Origin: Arsenicicoccus piscis
Lineage (GTDB): Bacteria; Actinomycetota; Actinomycetes; Actinomycetales; Dermatophilaceae
Length of the DNA stretch: 64,000 bases
Direction: 5' to 3'
Assembly: GCF_022568835.1 (NCBI RefSeq)
Contig: NZ_JAKZHV010000002.1
Location: forward strand, 558,001-622,000
Part shown: positions 52,284-61,792 of the stretch, piece by piece
How positions within the stretch are numbered: position 1 is the first letter of the stretch
Layout: every line of letters starts with the position of its first letter
Made by a program: the position numbers and the translations under genes
Notes under the pieces: model-generated
The model's input: the letters and a program-made list of their open reading frames with translations, nothing else
Told to the model about the DNA's origin: nothing
Database searches by the model: none

Positions 52284-53516
52284 CTAGACCCCAACCAGCT
52301 CGCGGGCCGCCTCCCGCAGCAGCGGCCGGGCGTCGGGGTGGGCGGCGTGCTCGATCAGGTTGTGCCGCTGCTCGGCCTCGGGGTGCCCGAAGACCTCGGC
52401 CACCCCCTGCTCGGTGATGACGGCCGAGTGCTGGAAGGAGGTCACGGGCTCCTCGAGCCGCGGCACGATCGTCGAGGTGCCGGTCTTGGGGTGGATCGAG
52501 CGCAGCGCCATCAGCGCCTGGCCGCCGCGGCTGTGCAGCGCCCCCACGATGAAGTCGGTCTGTCCCCCGAAGCCCGAGTAGACCCGCCCGCGCACCCGCG
52601 AGGCGTTCGCCTGCCCGAGCAGGTCGATCTGCAGGGCGGTGTTGATGCTGGTCAGCTGCGGCTGGCGGGCGATGACGCCCGGGTTGTTGACCACCTCGGT
52701 CCGCCGCATGACCACGCGTGGGTTGAGGTGCATCCACTCGTAGAGCTCGGCCGAGCCGACGACGAAGGACCCGACGATGTCCCGGCGCGAGTCCAGGGCG
52801 CCCGCCCGCTCGAGCCGCAGCACGCCGTCGGAGAACATCTCGGACCAGATCCCGAGGTGGCGGCGCGCGGCGAGCCCGGGCAGGGTCGCATCGGGCGCCG
52901 CCCCGATCCCGAGCTGCAGCGTCGCGCCGTCTGCGACCCGCGCCGCCGTGAGCTCGCCGATCCGCACGAAGTCCGGCGAGGGGTCTACGGTCGGCAGGTC
53001 CGGGAGGGCCAACGGCAGGTCGGACTCGTAGAGCGCGTCGAAGTCGGTAACGTCGAGCTCGCCGTCCCCGAAGGTGTAGGGCATCGCGGCGTTGACCTGG
53101 CCGAGCACGAGCGCCCCTCTGGCCCGGGCAGACTCGATGGCCGCGACCATGGTCATGACCTCGATGCCGAGCGACACCCGCCCGTTGCGAGGCGGCGACA
53201 CGTGCGCGAGGACGATGTCCGGCGCGAACGTCGAGTCGAACAGGTAGGGGACCAACGAGAGCCGGCACGGCGTGTAGCGCAACCCCGGCAGGCCGCGCAC
53301 GCCCGGCCCGATGAACACGGTCTCGTGCTCCACCCCTGCACGGACCGGGACGCCGGGTGAGGCATTGATGATGTTGAGCCGGTAGGTGTCGAGCTCGTCG
53401 TCCACGAGGCCGAGCAGGGCGAGCGGCGCCACGGAGGCCCCTGACGACACGACCCGAGGGTGCGCGGGTGCGCGTCGGATCAGGGCTCTGACCTGGGCTT
53501 CGTCCGTCACGGGCAT
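52284..53516 (-). CDS. Acetyl-CoA hydrolase/transferase family CoA-transferase
   Basis: 410 residues. LQLGIGAAPDATLPGLAARRHLGIWSEMFSDGV near 205-235 holds the conserved Gly-rich loop and the glutamate that forms the CoA thioester in this family; RVYSGFGGQTDFIVGA and ITEQGVAEVFG follow. Members move CoA between acetate, succinate, propionate or 4-hydroxybutyrate. The acceptor cannot be assigned here. A shorter than usual N-terminal segment is notable but the core is intact. Confidence 0.85.
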   Translation of the reverse strand: MPVTDEAQVRALIRRAPAHPRVVSSGASVAPLALLGLVDDELDTYRLNIINASPGVPVRAGVEHETVFIGPGVRGLPGLRYTPCRLSLVPYLFDSTFAPDIVLAHVSPPRNGRVSLGIEVMTMVAAIESARARGALVLGQVNAAMPYTFGDGELDVTDFDALYESDLPLALPDLPTVDPSPDFVRIGELTAARVADGATLQLGIGAAPDATLPGLAARRHLGIWSEMFSDGVLRLERAGALDSRRDIVGSFVVGSAELYEWMHLNPRVVMRRTEVVNNPGVIARQPQLTSINTALQIDLLGQANASRVRGRVYSGFGGQTDFIVGALHSRGGQALMALRSIHPKTGTSTIVPRLEEPVTSFQHSAVITEQGVAEVFGHPEAEQRHNLIEHAAHPDARPLLREAARELVGV

Positions 53517-53620
53517 GTCCTCATGGTCTCAGGTGGCCTCGATCGGGTCCCACCCGGGGCCGCCAACTCGTGATGCAATGGCGCCATGACGACTCCCCCG
53601 CTGCACCCCGCCCCCGCGCC

Positions 53621-54178
53621 ATGACCCGTCGGGACGGCCTGGACGCGGCCGACGTCGAGACGAACTCCTCCTGGCTCGGCCACGACGAGCTCCAGCAGGC
53701 TCGCGATCGCCTCCCGATCCTCTACGTCGACATCGTGCCGGTGCGGCTGGACCATCGCGGCGAGCTGCAGGCGGTCGGCACCCTGCTGCGCATGTCCGAG
53801 GACTCGGGCGTCAACCGTGAGCTGGTGAGCGGACGGGTGCTCTACCACGAGCGGCTGCGGGACGCCCTGCTGCGGCACATCGAGAAGGACCTCGGCCCGA
53901 TGGCGCTGCCCCGGATCCCCGCCTCACCGCAGCCCTTCACGGTCGCCGAGTACTTCCCGACGCCCGGCGTCACGCCCTTCCACGACGCGCGCCAGCACGC
54001 GGTGGCGCTCGCCTACGTCGTCGCGGTGCAGGGCGACTGCCGGCCCTCGCAGGACGCCCTCGACCTGGTCTGGCTCTCGCCGCTCGAGCTCGCCGACGCG
54101 GCCATCCTCAGCGAGTTCGGCCGCGGCCACGGCACCCTGCTGCGCCAGGCCCTCGCCCACCTGGGTCAGGCCATCTGA
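53621..54178 (+). CDS. DUF4916/NUDIX-like protein
   Basis: 185 residues from ATG 53621. LPILYVDIVPVRLDHRGELQAVGTLLRM, ELVSGRVLYHERLRDALLRHIEKDLGP and PFTVAEYFPTPG match the actinobacterial DUF4916 family, which has a NUDIX fold. The classical GX5EX7REUXEEXGU box is not complete (ERLRDALLRHIEKDLG), so hydrolase activity is uncertain. Stand-alone gene. Confidence 0.8.
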   Translation: MTRRDGLDAADVETNSSWLGHDELQQARDRLPILYVDIVPVRLDHRGELQAVGTLLRMSEDSGVNRELVSGRVLYHERLRDALLRHIEKDLGPMALPRIPASPQPFTVAEYFPTPGVTPFHDARQHAVALAYVVAVQGDCRPSQDALDLVWLSPLELADAAILSEFGRGHGTLLRQALAHLGQAI

Positions 54179-54259
54179 GGCGGGTTCGCCAACGCTCATC
54201 CTTTTTATTACCGTCTACGTCATGCAAATAGCTGAGCTGGGGCGGGCGGCGGAGCGACG

Positions 54260-56986
54260 ATGAGCGCCCGGGGGCCGTGGCCGCTGCGTGACCGGCCGGT
54301 GGTGGTCTGGCTGCTCGCCGCGTTCCTGGTCAGCCTGGTGCACCGCTTCCTGCCGGAGTCCCGGTGGCTGATGGTGCACCTGGTGCTGCTGGGAGCCGTG
54401 ACGCACTCGATCGTCGTGTGGAGCACCCACTTCGCCGAGGCCCTGCTGAAGCCGGGGCCGGAGGCCTTCCCCCGCGAGCGCCAGTCGCGTCAGCTGCTGC
54501 TGGTCGACGTCGGCGCCCTGGTGGTGCTGCTCACCGTGCCGTTCGGGCAGTGGCACGCGGCCGCGCTCGGCGGCACCCTCGTCGCCGCCGGAGCCCTCTG
54601 GCACGGGGTAGACCTCGCGCGGGCCTTGCGGGCGAGCGTCGGGCCACGCTTCGCGACAGCCGTGCGCTACTACGTGGCCGCGGCGGCGCTGCTGCCGGTG
54701 GGCATCACCTACGGTGTGCTGCTCGCCACCGGGCCGGGCGAGGAGCTGCGTGGCCGCCTGCTCGTCGCGCACACGATGATCAACCTGCTCGGCTGGGTGG
54801 GCCTGTCGGTCGTCGGGACGCTGCTGACCCTGTGGCCCACGATGCTGCGCACCCGGATGAGCCCGCGGGCCGAGCGGCTCACCACCCTCGCCCTGCCGGT
54901 CCTCGTCGCCGCGGTGGCCCTCGTCGCCGTCGGTGCCACGCTGGGGCTGGTCAGGGTCGCGGCGGCCGGGCTCGTGGTCTACGGGATCGGGCTGGCGACG
55001 ACGTGGGTCGCCGGCATCGAGACCGCCGTGCGCAAGCCGCCCACCGAGCTCGCCACCTGGTCGGTGGCGTTCGGCCAGGCGTGGCTCGGCGCGGGCCTGG
55101 CGCTGCTGGTCGTCACGCTGCTGCGGCACGGCTCGTTCGCTCCGATGGGTGGGGACTACGGGCTGGTGACCACGATCTTCGCCGTGGGATTCGCGCTGCA
55201 GACCGTCATCGGCGCCTCGACCCACCTGCTGCCGGCCGTCCTCGGCGGCGGTCCGGCCGTGGCGCGCGCCATGCGCGAGCGGCTCGAGCGCTGGGGCATC
55301 GCGCGGGTCGTGATCACCAACCTCGGCCTGCTGATCTGCCTGCTGCCGGTGCCCAGCCTGGTGCGCGCCGCCGTGTCCGTGCTCGTCGAGCTGGCTCTGG
55401 TCGCGTTCCTGCCGCTGCTGATCGTGGCGCTGCGAAAAGGGCTGCAGATCAAGCGATCTGGCGTTCCGGTCGAGATCACGCCCCGAGCCGACCTCGCGCC
55501 TCGCGCCGACCTCGCGCCTCGCACCGACCTCGCACCTCGCGCGGGGGCCGGCTCGCCCTCGGTGAGCGGCGGGCTGCGCGGAGCCCTGGCGGGCGCCTTG
55601 GCACTCGTCGTGGTGGCCGGCGTCGGCGTGGCCCTGGACCCGACCGCTGCCGGCCTCGTCGGGCGCCGCGCCAGCACGGTGGCGGCCACCGGGCACACGA
55701 CCGCCGTCACGGTCACGGCGCGCGACATGCGCTTCGACCCCGCCACCGTCTCGGTGCCGCTCGGCGACCGGCTGGTCATCACCGTTGTCAACGCGGACCC
55801 GACCAACGTGCACGACCTGGTGATCGAGAACGGCGCGACGTCCGGTCGGCTCGGGCCGGGCGAACGCACGCAGGTCGACGTCGGGGTCGTCGACGGGCCG
55901 ATGGACGCCTGGTGCTCGGTGATCGGTCACCGCCAGATGGGCATGACCCTGCGCATCGTCACCACCGGCGGCGACGGCACCAGCACGGCCAGCAGCGCCA
56001 ACAGCACCGGTAGCGCCCACGGCGGCCACCAGCCGGGCGCGGCGGGGGCAGCGGGCGCGGCGGGCACGGCCGGCAGCGCCGGCAGCGGAGCCGCGGCCGA
56101 TCTCGACTTCTCGCGCGCACCCACACCGGGCGCGCCCGTGCACGACGCGGTGCTGCCACCGCTCGGCAGCGAGCGGGTGCACCGGCTGACCCTCACCGTG
56201 GAGGAGGTCGTCGTCGAGGTCTCGCCCGGTGTCCGGCAGAAGCGCTGGACCTACAACGGCTCTACACCCGGGCCGACGCTGCACGGACGCGTCGGTGACG
56301 TCTTCGAGGTCACCCTGGTCAACAAGGGGTCGATGGGTCACTCGATCGACTTCCACGCGAGCAACCTCGCGCCCGACGGGCCGATGCGCACGATCGCGCC
56401 GGGTCAGTCGCTCGTCTACCGCTTCACCGCCGAGCGCGCCGGCATCTGGATGTATCACTGCTCCACCATGCCCATGTCGGCACACATCGCCGCGGGCATG
56501 ACCGGCGCGGTCGTCATCGAGCCCCCCGGGCTGCCGGCGGTCGCCCGCTCCTACCTGCTCGTGCAGTCCGAGGTCTACCTCGGCGCCCAGGACGGCGAGG
56601 TCGACGCCGACAAGGTGAGCGCCGAGACCCCGGACGCCGTGGTGTTCAACGGCATCGCCAACCAGTACGACCACCACCCGCTGCCCGCGAAAGTCAGTGA
56701 GCGCGTGCGGATCTGGGTGCTCGACAGCGGCCCCAGCCGCAGCAGCTCCTTCCACGTGGTCGGGGGCCAGTTCGACACGGTCTACCACGAGGGCGGCTAC
56801 CTGCTGAAGGACGGCCGGGACGCCTTCGGCGGACGGGACGGTGGCGCGCAGGCGCTCGGGCTGCAGGCCGCCCAGGGCGGGTTCGTCGAGCTGACCTTCC
56901 CCGAGCCGGGCCACTACCCGTTCGTCTCGCACGTCATGGCCGACGCCGAGCGGGGTGCGCACGGACGCTTCGCCGTCACCCGCTGA
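54260..56986 (+). CDS. Three-part membrane/cupredoxin/copper nitrite reductase-like fusion
   Basis: 908 residues. Residues 1-395 hold about 10-12 membrane helices with several His (HSIVVWSTHFAE, HTMINLLGW). A PRADLA-type repeat linker follows at 408-430, then another hydrophobic segment. A cupredoxin lies at 470-570 with ligand-like VHDL, WCSV and GHRQMGM, followed by an Ala/Gly/Ser linker. The C-terminal 290 residues resemble two-domain NirK: HSIDFH (type 1 and 2 His plus the active-site Asp), MYHC (732-735), AHIAAGM and FHVVGGQ. The second active-site His of classical NirK is not clearly placed. Nitrite reduction to NO at the outer membrane face is plausible; a multicopper oxidase role is the alternative. 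Confidence 0.8.
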   Translation: MSARGPWPLRDRPVVVWLLAAFLVSLVHRFLPESRWLMVHLVLLGAVTHSIVVWSTHFAEALLKPGPEAFPRERQSRQLLLVDVGALVVLLTVPFGQWHAAALGGTLVAAGALWHGVDLARALRASVGPRFATAVRYYVAAAALLPVGITYGVLLATGPGEELRGRLLVAHTMINLLGWVGLSVVGTLLTLWPTMLRTRMSPRAERLTTLALPVLVAAVALVAVGATLGLVRVAAAGLVVYGIGLATTWVAGIETAVRKPPTELATWSVAFGQAWLGAGLALLVVTLLRHGSFAPMGGDYGLVTTIFAVGFALQTVIGASTHLLPAVLGGGPAVARAMRERLERWGIARVVITNLGLLICLLPVPSLVRAAVSVLVELALVAFLPLLIVALRKGLQIKRSGVPVEITPRADLAPRADLAPRTDLAPRAGAGSPSVSGGLRGALAGALALVVVAGVGVALDPTAAGLVGRRASTVAATGHTTAVTVTARDMRFDPATVSVPLGDRLVITVVNADPTNVHDLVIENGATSGRLGPGERTQVDVGVVDGPMDAWCSVIGHRQMGMTLRIVTTGGDGTSTASSANSTGSAHGGHQPGAAGAAGAAGTAGSAGSGAAADLDFSRAPTPGAPVHDAVLPPLGSERVHRLTLTVEEVVVEVSPGVRQKRWTYNGSTPGPTLHGRVGDVFEVTLVNKGSMGHSIDFHASNLAPDGPMRTIAPGQSLVYRFTAERAGIWMYHCSTMPMSAHIAAGMTGAVVIEPPGLPAVARSYLLVQSEVYLGAQDGEVDADKVSAETPDAVVFNGIANQYDHHPLPAKVSERVRIWVLDSGPSRSSSFHVVGGQFDTVYHEGGYLLKDGRDAFGGRDGGAQALGLQAAQGGFVELTFPEPGHYPFVSHVMADAERGAHGRFAVTR

Positions 56987-57019
56987 CTCTCGACGGGGTC
57001 GGCGCACTACCCTCGACCC

Positions 57020-57067
57020 ATGAGCGCCGTGGACGACTACCTGACCGAGTGGGGCCCCACCGCATGA
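57020..57067 (+). CDS. Possible 15-residue leader peptide before benE
   Basis: ATG 57020 encodes 15 residues (MSAVDDYLTEWGPTA) and stops at a TGA that overlaps the ATG of the transporter (ATGA). It may couple translation or be chance. No attenuator structure or repeated codon run is seen. Confidence 0.3.
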   Translation: MSAVDDYLTEWGPTA

Positions 57068-58242
57068 AGCACGCCGTCCTCGCCGGGATCGTCTGTGCCC
57101 TGGTGGGATTCACCTCGTCGTTCGCGGTCGTGCTGAGTGGTCTGCGCGCCGTGGGGGCCACGCCCGAGCAGGCCGCCTCGGGGCTGCTCGCCCTCTGCCT
57201 GACGATGGGTCTGGGCTGCGTGGTCTTCTCCTGGCGGCTGCGGATGCCGATCACGATGGCGTGGTCGACCCCGGGAGCCGCACTGCTGGCGGCCGCCGCG
57301 GCGCCGCACGGTGGATTCCCTACAGCAGTAGGCACTTTCGTCGTCGTGGGTGTGCTTCTGGCCCTCTGCGGGCTGATCCGTCCGCTGGGCGACCTGGTCG
57401 CCCGCATCCCCACCGCGCTGGCCCAGGCGATGCTCGCGGGCGTCCTGCTGACCCTCTGCGTCGCGCCGTTCCGCGCGCTCTCGCACTCCCCCGCCGCCAT
57501 CGCCCCGGTCGTCCTGACCTGGCTCGCGTTCGTCGCAGCCCGGTCACGCTGGGCCGTCCCGGCCGCGCTCGTCGCCGCCGCCGGGGTCATGGTCGTCACC
57601 GGCACGTTCAGCCACGTGCCCGCCGGCTCCGCCCGCCCAGTGGTAGACCTCGTGGCACCGACCTTCAGCCTCCCGGCGATCGTGGCGCTGGGTCTACCCC
57701 TGTTCCTCGTGACCATGACCTCCCAGAACATCCCGGGCATGGCGGTGCTGGGCTCGTTCGGCTACCGCCCCGACTTCCGCGGGCCGCTCACCTACGCCGG
57801 CGCGGCGACCAGTCTCGGAGCTCTGGCCGGCGGCCACGCCATCAACCTGGCCGCCATCTCGGCGGCCCTCGCCGCTGGACCGGAGGCACACCCCGACCCG
57901 CGCAAGCGGTGGGTCGCCGGCGTCTCGTGGGGCCTCACCTATCTGGCCTTCGGCCCGCTGGCCGGCCTGGTGGCGGCCGTGGCCGAGGCCACGCCCGACG
58001 GGATCGTCGAGACCGTGGCCGGGCTCGCCCTGATCGGCACCTTCGCCGGGGCCGCGAGCGCCGCCCTCGGGTCGGCCGCACACCGCGACGCGGCCGCGAT
58101 CACCGTGCTGGTCTCCGCGTCGGGGCTCGCCGTCGGCGGGATCGGCGCGGCCTTCTGGGGGCTCGTGGCCGGCGGGCTCTACCTGATCGCGACGAGCGGA
58201 CGCGGTCGGCCCCCCGCACGCCACCGACCGACCACCCGCTAG
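57064..58242 (+). CDS. benE: Benzoate/H+ symporter BenE family transporter
   Basis: 392 residues and about 12 membrane segments. AVLAGIVCALVGFTSSFAVVLSGLRAVGATPEQAASGL at the N-terminus, PITMAWSTPGAALL, LVTMTSQNIPGMAVLGSFGYRPD and GGHAINLAAISAALAAGP are the BenE/YdcO family marks. Members import benzoate or other aromatic acids with protons. No benzoate ring-oxidation genes are in the window, so the substrate is open. The start overlaps a short upstream frame by four bases. Confidence 0.88.
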   Translation: MKHAVLAGIVCALVGFTSSFAVVLSGLRAVGATPEQAASGLLALCLTMGLGCVVFSWRLRMPITMAWSTPGAALLAAAAAPHGGFPTAVGTFVVVGVLLALCGLIRPLGDLVARIPTALAQAMLAGVLLTLCVAPFRALSHSPAAIAPVVLTWLAFVAARSRWAVPAALVAAAGVMVVTGTFSHVPAGSARPVVDLVAPTFSLPAIVALGLPLFLVTMTSQNIPGMAVLGSFGYRPDFRGPLTYAGAATSLGALAGGHAINLAAISAALAAGPEAHPDPRKRWVAGVSWGLTYLAFGPLAGLVAAVAEATPDGIVETVAGLALIGTFAGAASAALGSAAHRDAAAITVLVSASGLAVGGIGAAFWGLVAGGLYLIATSGRGRPPARHRPTTR

Positions 58243-58320
58243 CCTGGCCCTACCTCGTCGTCAAGGCCGACCGTCCCGGGGCGGCTGCGGCGACCTCGCT
58301 CACGCCACCGGAGGCCGGCC

Positions 58321-59853
58321 ATGCTCGTCCCGCTCACCGTCAACGACTTCATCCGCCGCGCCGAGCTGGTCTACGGCGAGCGCGTCGGGGTGATCGACGA
58401 GCCCGACCAGCCGGCTCCCTCGCTCGGTGAGCTGACCTACCGCGAGCTCGCGGCGAAGGCCCGGGCCATGGCGGCGGCGATGGAGCGGCTCGGCGTCGGC
58501 GAGGGTGACCGGGTGGCCATCGCGTCGCACAACAGCGCCCGCCTGCTCACGGCGTTCTTCGGGATCAGCGGCTACGGGCGGGTGCTCGTGCCGATCAACT
58601 TCCGGCTCTCGCGCGACGAGGTCGCCTACATCGTCGGTCACAGCGGCGCCAAGGTCCTGTTCGTCGACCCAGAGATCAAGGACGCGCTGTTCGACATCGA
58701 CGTCGAGCACCTGTTCGTCATCGGCGAGGACGAGCACCTCTTCGACGAGAGCGCCGAGCCGACCCCGTGGTCCGCGCCGGACGAGAACGCCACCGCGACC
58801 ATCAACTACACGTCCGGCACGACGGCCCGGCCCAAGGGTGTGCAGCTGACCCACCGCAACCTGTGGACCAACGCCACGACGTTCGGCCTGCACCTCGGCG
58901 TGAGCGACCGCGACGTCTACCTGCACACGCTCCCGATGTTCCACGCCAACGGCTGGGGCATGCCCTTCGTCACGACCGGGATGGGCGTCCCGCAGGTCGT
59001 GCTGCGCAAGGTTGACGGCGCCGAGATCCTGCGCCGCGTCGAGAAGTTCGGCGTCACCGTGCTGTGCGCCGCTCCCGCCGTGGTCGCCGCCGTGCTCGAC
59101 GCGGCCGAGCAGTGGGACGGCCCGATCCCCGGTCGCGACCGGGTGCGCATCGTCGTCGCGGGCGCCCCGCCGCCGTCCAAGACCATCGCCCGCGTGGAGC
59201 GCGAGCTGGGCTGGGAGTTCGTCCAGATCTACGGGCTGACCGAGACCTCGCCGCTGCTGACGATCAACCGGTCGCGCGCCGAGTGGGACGACCTGTCGGT
59301 CGAGGACCGCGCGGTCCGGCTGATGCGGGCGGGCAGCCCCGCGATCGGCGTGGACCTGTCGTTCGACCCCGAGGGCGAGGTGCTCGCGCGCTCCAACGTC
59401 GTGCTCGAGGGCTACTGGGACAACCCGCAGGAGTCGGAGCGCTGCCTCGCGGGTGGCTGGTTCCACACCGGCGACGGGGGCAGCCTCGACGACGAGGGCT
59501 ACCTGACCATCGCCGACCGGCGCAAGGACGTCATCATCACCGGCGGCGAGAACGTCTCGTCGATCGAGGTCGAGGACGCGATCTTCTCCCACCCCGACGT
59601 CGCCGAGGTCGCCGTCATCGGTGTGCCGAGCGAGAAGTGGGGCGAGACGATCCTCGCGCTCGTCGTGCGCCGGGAGGGCTCGACGCTCACCGAGCAGGAC
59701 GTGATCGACCACTGCAAGGCACGGGTCGCGCGCTACAAGGCGCCGTCGATCGTGGAGTTCCGCGACGGGCTGGACCGCACCGCCACCGGCAAGCTGCAGA
59801 AGTTCAAGCTGCGCGCGCCGTACTGGGCCGACCGTGACCGCAAGGTCAACTGA
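58321..59853 (+). CDS. AMP-forming acyl-CoA synthetase
   Basis: 510 residues. The P-loop INYTSGTTARPKGVQLTHRNL lies near 160-180, VQIYGLTETSP (the A5 motif) near 300, GWFHTGDGGSLDDEGYLTIADRRKDVIITGGENVSS at 378-415, and the catalytic lysine in DRTATGKLQKFKLR near 490. It activates a carboxylic acid with ATP and CoA; the general form is that of medium/long-chain fatty acyl-CoA synthetases. It lies 78 bases after benE on the same strand, so activation of the imported acid is an option. Confidence 0.9.
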   Translation: MLVPLTVNDFIRRAELVYGERVGVIDEPDQPAPSLGELTYRELAAKARAMAAAMERLGVGEGDRVAIASHNSARLLTAFFGISGYGRVLVPINFRLSRDEVAYIVGHSGAKVLFVDPEIKDALFDIDVEHLFVIGEDEHLFDESAEPTPWSAPDENATATINYTSGTTARPKGVQLTHRNLWTNATTFGLHLGVSDRDVYLHTLPMFHANGWGMPFVTTGMGVPQVVLRKVDGAEILRRVEKFGVTVLCAAPAVVAAVLDAAEQWDGPIPGRDRVRIVVAGAPPPSKTIARVERELGWEFVQIYGLTETSPLLTINRSRAEWDDLSVEDRAVRLMRAGSPAIGVDLSFDPEGEVLARSNVVLEGYWDNPQESERCLAGGWFHTGDGGSLDDEGYLTIADRRKDVIITGGENVSSIEVEDAIFSHPDVAEVAVIGVPSEKWGETILALVVRREGSTLTEQDVIDHCKARVARYKAPSIVEFRDGLDRTATGKLQKFKLRAPYWADRDRKVN

Positions 59854-59874
59854 CGCCGACGACTGCACTGACGG

Positions 59875-60921
59875 CTACGAGCGGGGCGTCACCACGGTGA
59901 TGCTCCGCCCCGAGCTGGCCGGGTCGCTCATCGCCATCAGCGCGGCCGGCGCGTCGTCGAGCCCGACGACCCGGCCGACCAGGCGGTCGAGCGGCACGGC
60001 GCCGGAGGCGACCAGCTCGAGCATGGCCGGGTAGTCCGCCGCCGCGAGGCCGTGCGTGCCGTAGATCTCGAGCTCCTCGGCGATGACCCGGTCCATCGGG
60101 ATGGGCGGCGTCGCGTCGTCGCCGAGGAGCAGCCCCGCCTGGACGTGCCGGCCGCGGCGACGCAGCGACCAGACGCACGCGGCCGCCACGGTCGGCGACC
60201 CGATCGCGTCGATCGTCGCGTGGGCACCGCCCCCGGTGATGGAGCGCACGGCGGCCGCGGCGTCGCTCGTCTCGGCGGAGCTCACGGTGGCGGCGGCACC
60301 CAGGGCGACGGCGCGCTCGAGCGCGGCGACACTCACGTCGACCGCCACCACGCGAGCGCCGAGCGCGACACCGATCAGCAGCGCCGACAGCCCCACCCCG
60401 CCGAGCCCGTAGACCGCGAGCCACTGCCCGCGGGCCAGCCGGGCGTGCGTCACGAGGGCGCGGTAGGCCGTGGCGAACCGGCAGCCGAGCGCGGCACCGG
60501 TGACGTCGCTGATGGCGTCGGGCAGGGCGACGAGGTTGAGGTCGGCCTCGTGCAGCGCCACCTGCGCGGCGAAGCTGCCCGGCCCGGTGAAGCCGGGTTG
60601 CGTCTGGTCGGGGCACACCTGCGGCTCGCCCGCGAGGCACCACTCGCACCGGCCGCAGCCGCAGACGAACGGCACGGTCACCCGGTCGCCCACGTGCCAG
60701 CGCCGGACCTGCTCCCCGACCTGCGCGACCACGCCGACGAGCTCGTGGCCGGGGACGTGCGGGAGGTCGACCGGGTCCTCGCCGCGCCAGGCGTGCCAGT
60801 CCGAGCGGCACACCCCGGTCGCGAGGACGTCGACGACGACACCGCGGGGCGGGCAGGTGGGCGCGGCGACGTCGCGGACCTGCGGGGTCGCGCCGTAGCC
60901 GTCGTAGACGACCGCTCGCAT
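59875..60921 (-). CDS. Zinc-dependent alcohol dehydrogenase family protein
   Basis: 348 residues from ATG 60921, with GAGGAG upstream. The catalytic zinc region is VLATGVCRSDWHAW and HVPGHELVGVV; the structural zinc site is CGCGRCEWCLAGEPQVC near 88-104; and the NAD(P) loop is VYGLGGVGLSALLIG near 168. A medium-chain dehydrogenase for an alcohol or aldehyde; substrate unknown. Its stop is 21 bases from the convergent acyl-CoA synthetase end. Confidence 0.9.
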   Translation of the reverse strand: MRAVVYDGYGATPQVRDVAAPTCPPRGVVVDVLATGVCRSDWHAWRGEDPVDLPHVPGHELVGVVAQVGEQVRRWHVGDRVTVPFVCGCGRCEWCLAGEPQVCPDQTQPGFTGPGSFAAQVALHEADLNLVALPDAISDVTGAALGCRFATAYRALVTHARLARGQWLAVYGLGGVGLSALLIGVALGARVVAVDVSVAALERAVALGAAATVSSAETSDAAAAVRSITGGGAHATIDAIGSPTVAAACVWSLRRRGRHVQAGLLLGDDATPPIPMDRVIAEELEIYGTHGLAAADYPAMLELVASGAVPLDRLVGRVVGLDDAPAALMAMSDPASSGRSITVVTPRS

Positions 60922-60937
60922 CGAGGCGACCTGCTCC

Positions 60938-61729
60938 TCAGCCGAGCTCGGGCCGGGCGGCGTCGATCGCGTCGGCCTCGGCGCGGGTCGGGGCCGCGCC
61001 ACCGAGGCGCGCCGGGACCAGGTGCCGCTCGGCGTCGGGGATGGGCGGGTACTCCGCCTGCAGCGCGTGGACCATCTGGGTCATCCGCTCCTGCAGCTGC
61101 ACCGAGGCCTCGTCGGTGTTGGCCTTGCGCTCGATGTGGATGGGCTCGGACACCGCGATGTAGATCGGGGTGTTGGTGCGCCCGAGCCGCTTCTTGTAGC
61201 CCTTGGTCCACACCCGCTGCGCGCCCCACATCGCCACGATGATGACCGGCGCGCCGGTCATCTGGGCCATCCGCACGGCGCCGGACTTGAACGCCTTGGG
61301 CTCGAACGACAGCGAGATGGTCGCCTCGGGGAAGACGCCGACGAGCTCGCCGTTCTTGAGCGCCGCGAGCGCCGCGCGGAAGGACGCGGCCCCGGCCTGA
61401 CGGTCTACGGGGATGTGGCCCATCGCGCGCATGAGCGGGCCGGCGACCTTGTGGTCGAAGACCGACGCCTTGCACATGAAGCGGACCAGCCGGCGCTTGG
61501 GCAGCGCTGCGAAGCCCGCGTAGGTGTAGTCGAGGTAGCTCGTGTGGTTCATCAGGATGACCGCCGGGCCCTCGTCCGGGATGTTCTCGGCGCCCTGGAC
61601 GTGGAAGTCCAGCCCCTGGGCGGCGAACATCGTCCGACCGAGGCCCACCACCGGCCAGTAGACCGGCTCCGCCCGGAGCCTCTCGACGACCTTCGCGGCC
61701 CGGTCCTTCACGCTCGCCTTCGCCTGCAT
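60938..61729 (-). CDS. Lysophospholipid acyltransferase family protein
   Basis: 263 residues from ATG 61729. The HX4D catalytic motif is H62-TSYL-D67 (LMNHTSYLDYTY), and GVFPEATISL at 132-140 takes the place of the PEGTRS block. GHIPVDRQAGAASFRAALAALKNGE lies between. PlsC-like enzymes add an acyl chain to 1-acylglycerol phosphate or a related lipid. A short hydrophobic stretch is at the N-terminus; membrane association is expected. It is 16 bases upstream of the dehydrogenase gene on the same strand. Confidence 0.88.
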   Translation of the reverse strand: MQAKASVKDRAAKVVERLRAEPVYWPVVGLGRTMFAAQGLDFHVQGAENIPDEGPAVILMNHTSYLDYTYAGFAALPKRRLVRFMCKASVFDHKVAGPLMRAMGHIPVDRQAGAASFRAALAALKNGELVGVFPEATISLSFEPKAFKSGAVRMAQMTGAPVIIVAMWGAQRVWTKGYKKRLGRTNTPIYIAVSEPIHIERKANTDEASVQLQERMTQMVHALQAEYPPIPDAERHLVPARLGGAAPTRAEADAIDAARPELG

Positions 61730-61792
61730 GGTGCCCACTCTAGGCGTGAACCGATTCGCTCGCGGGGCGCGCCCTCTGGGACAATCGCGCGC

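Noticed and set aside
4727..57648. Avoidance of GTCGAC (SalI) as the reason for GTA-GAC use
   Set aside because: GTCGAC remains frequent in coding regions across the window (for example in lutC, nifJ and the M20 gene).
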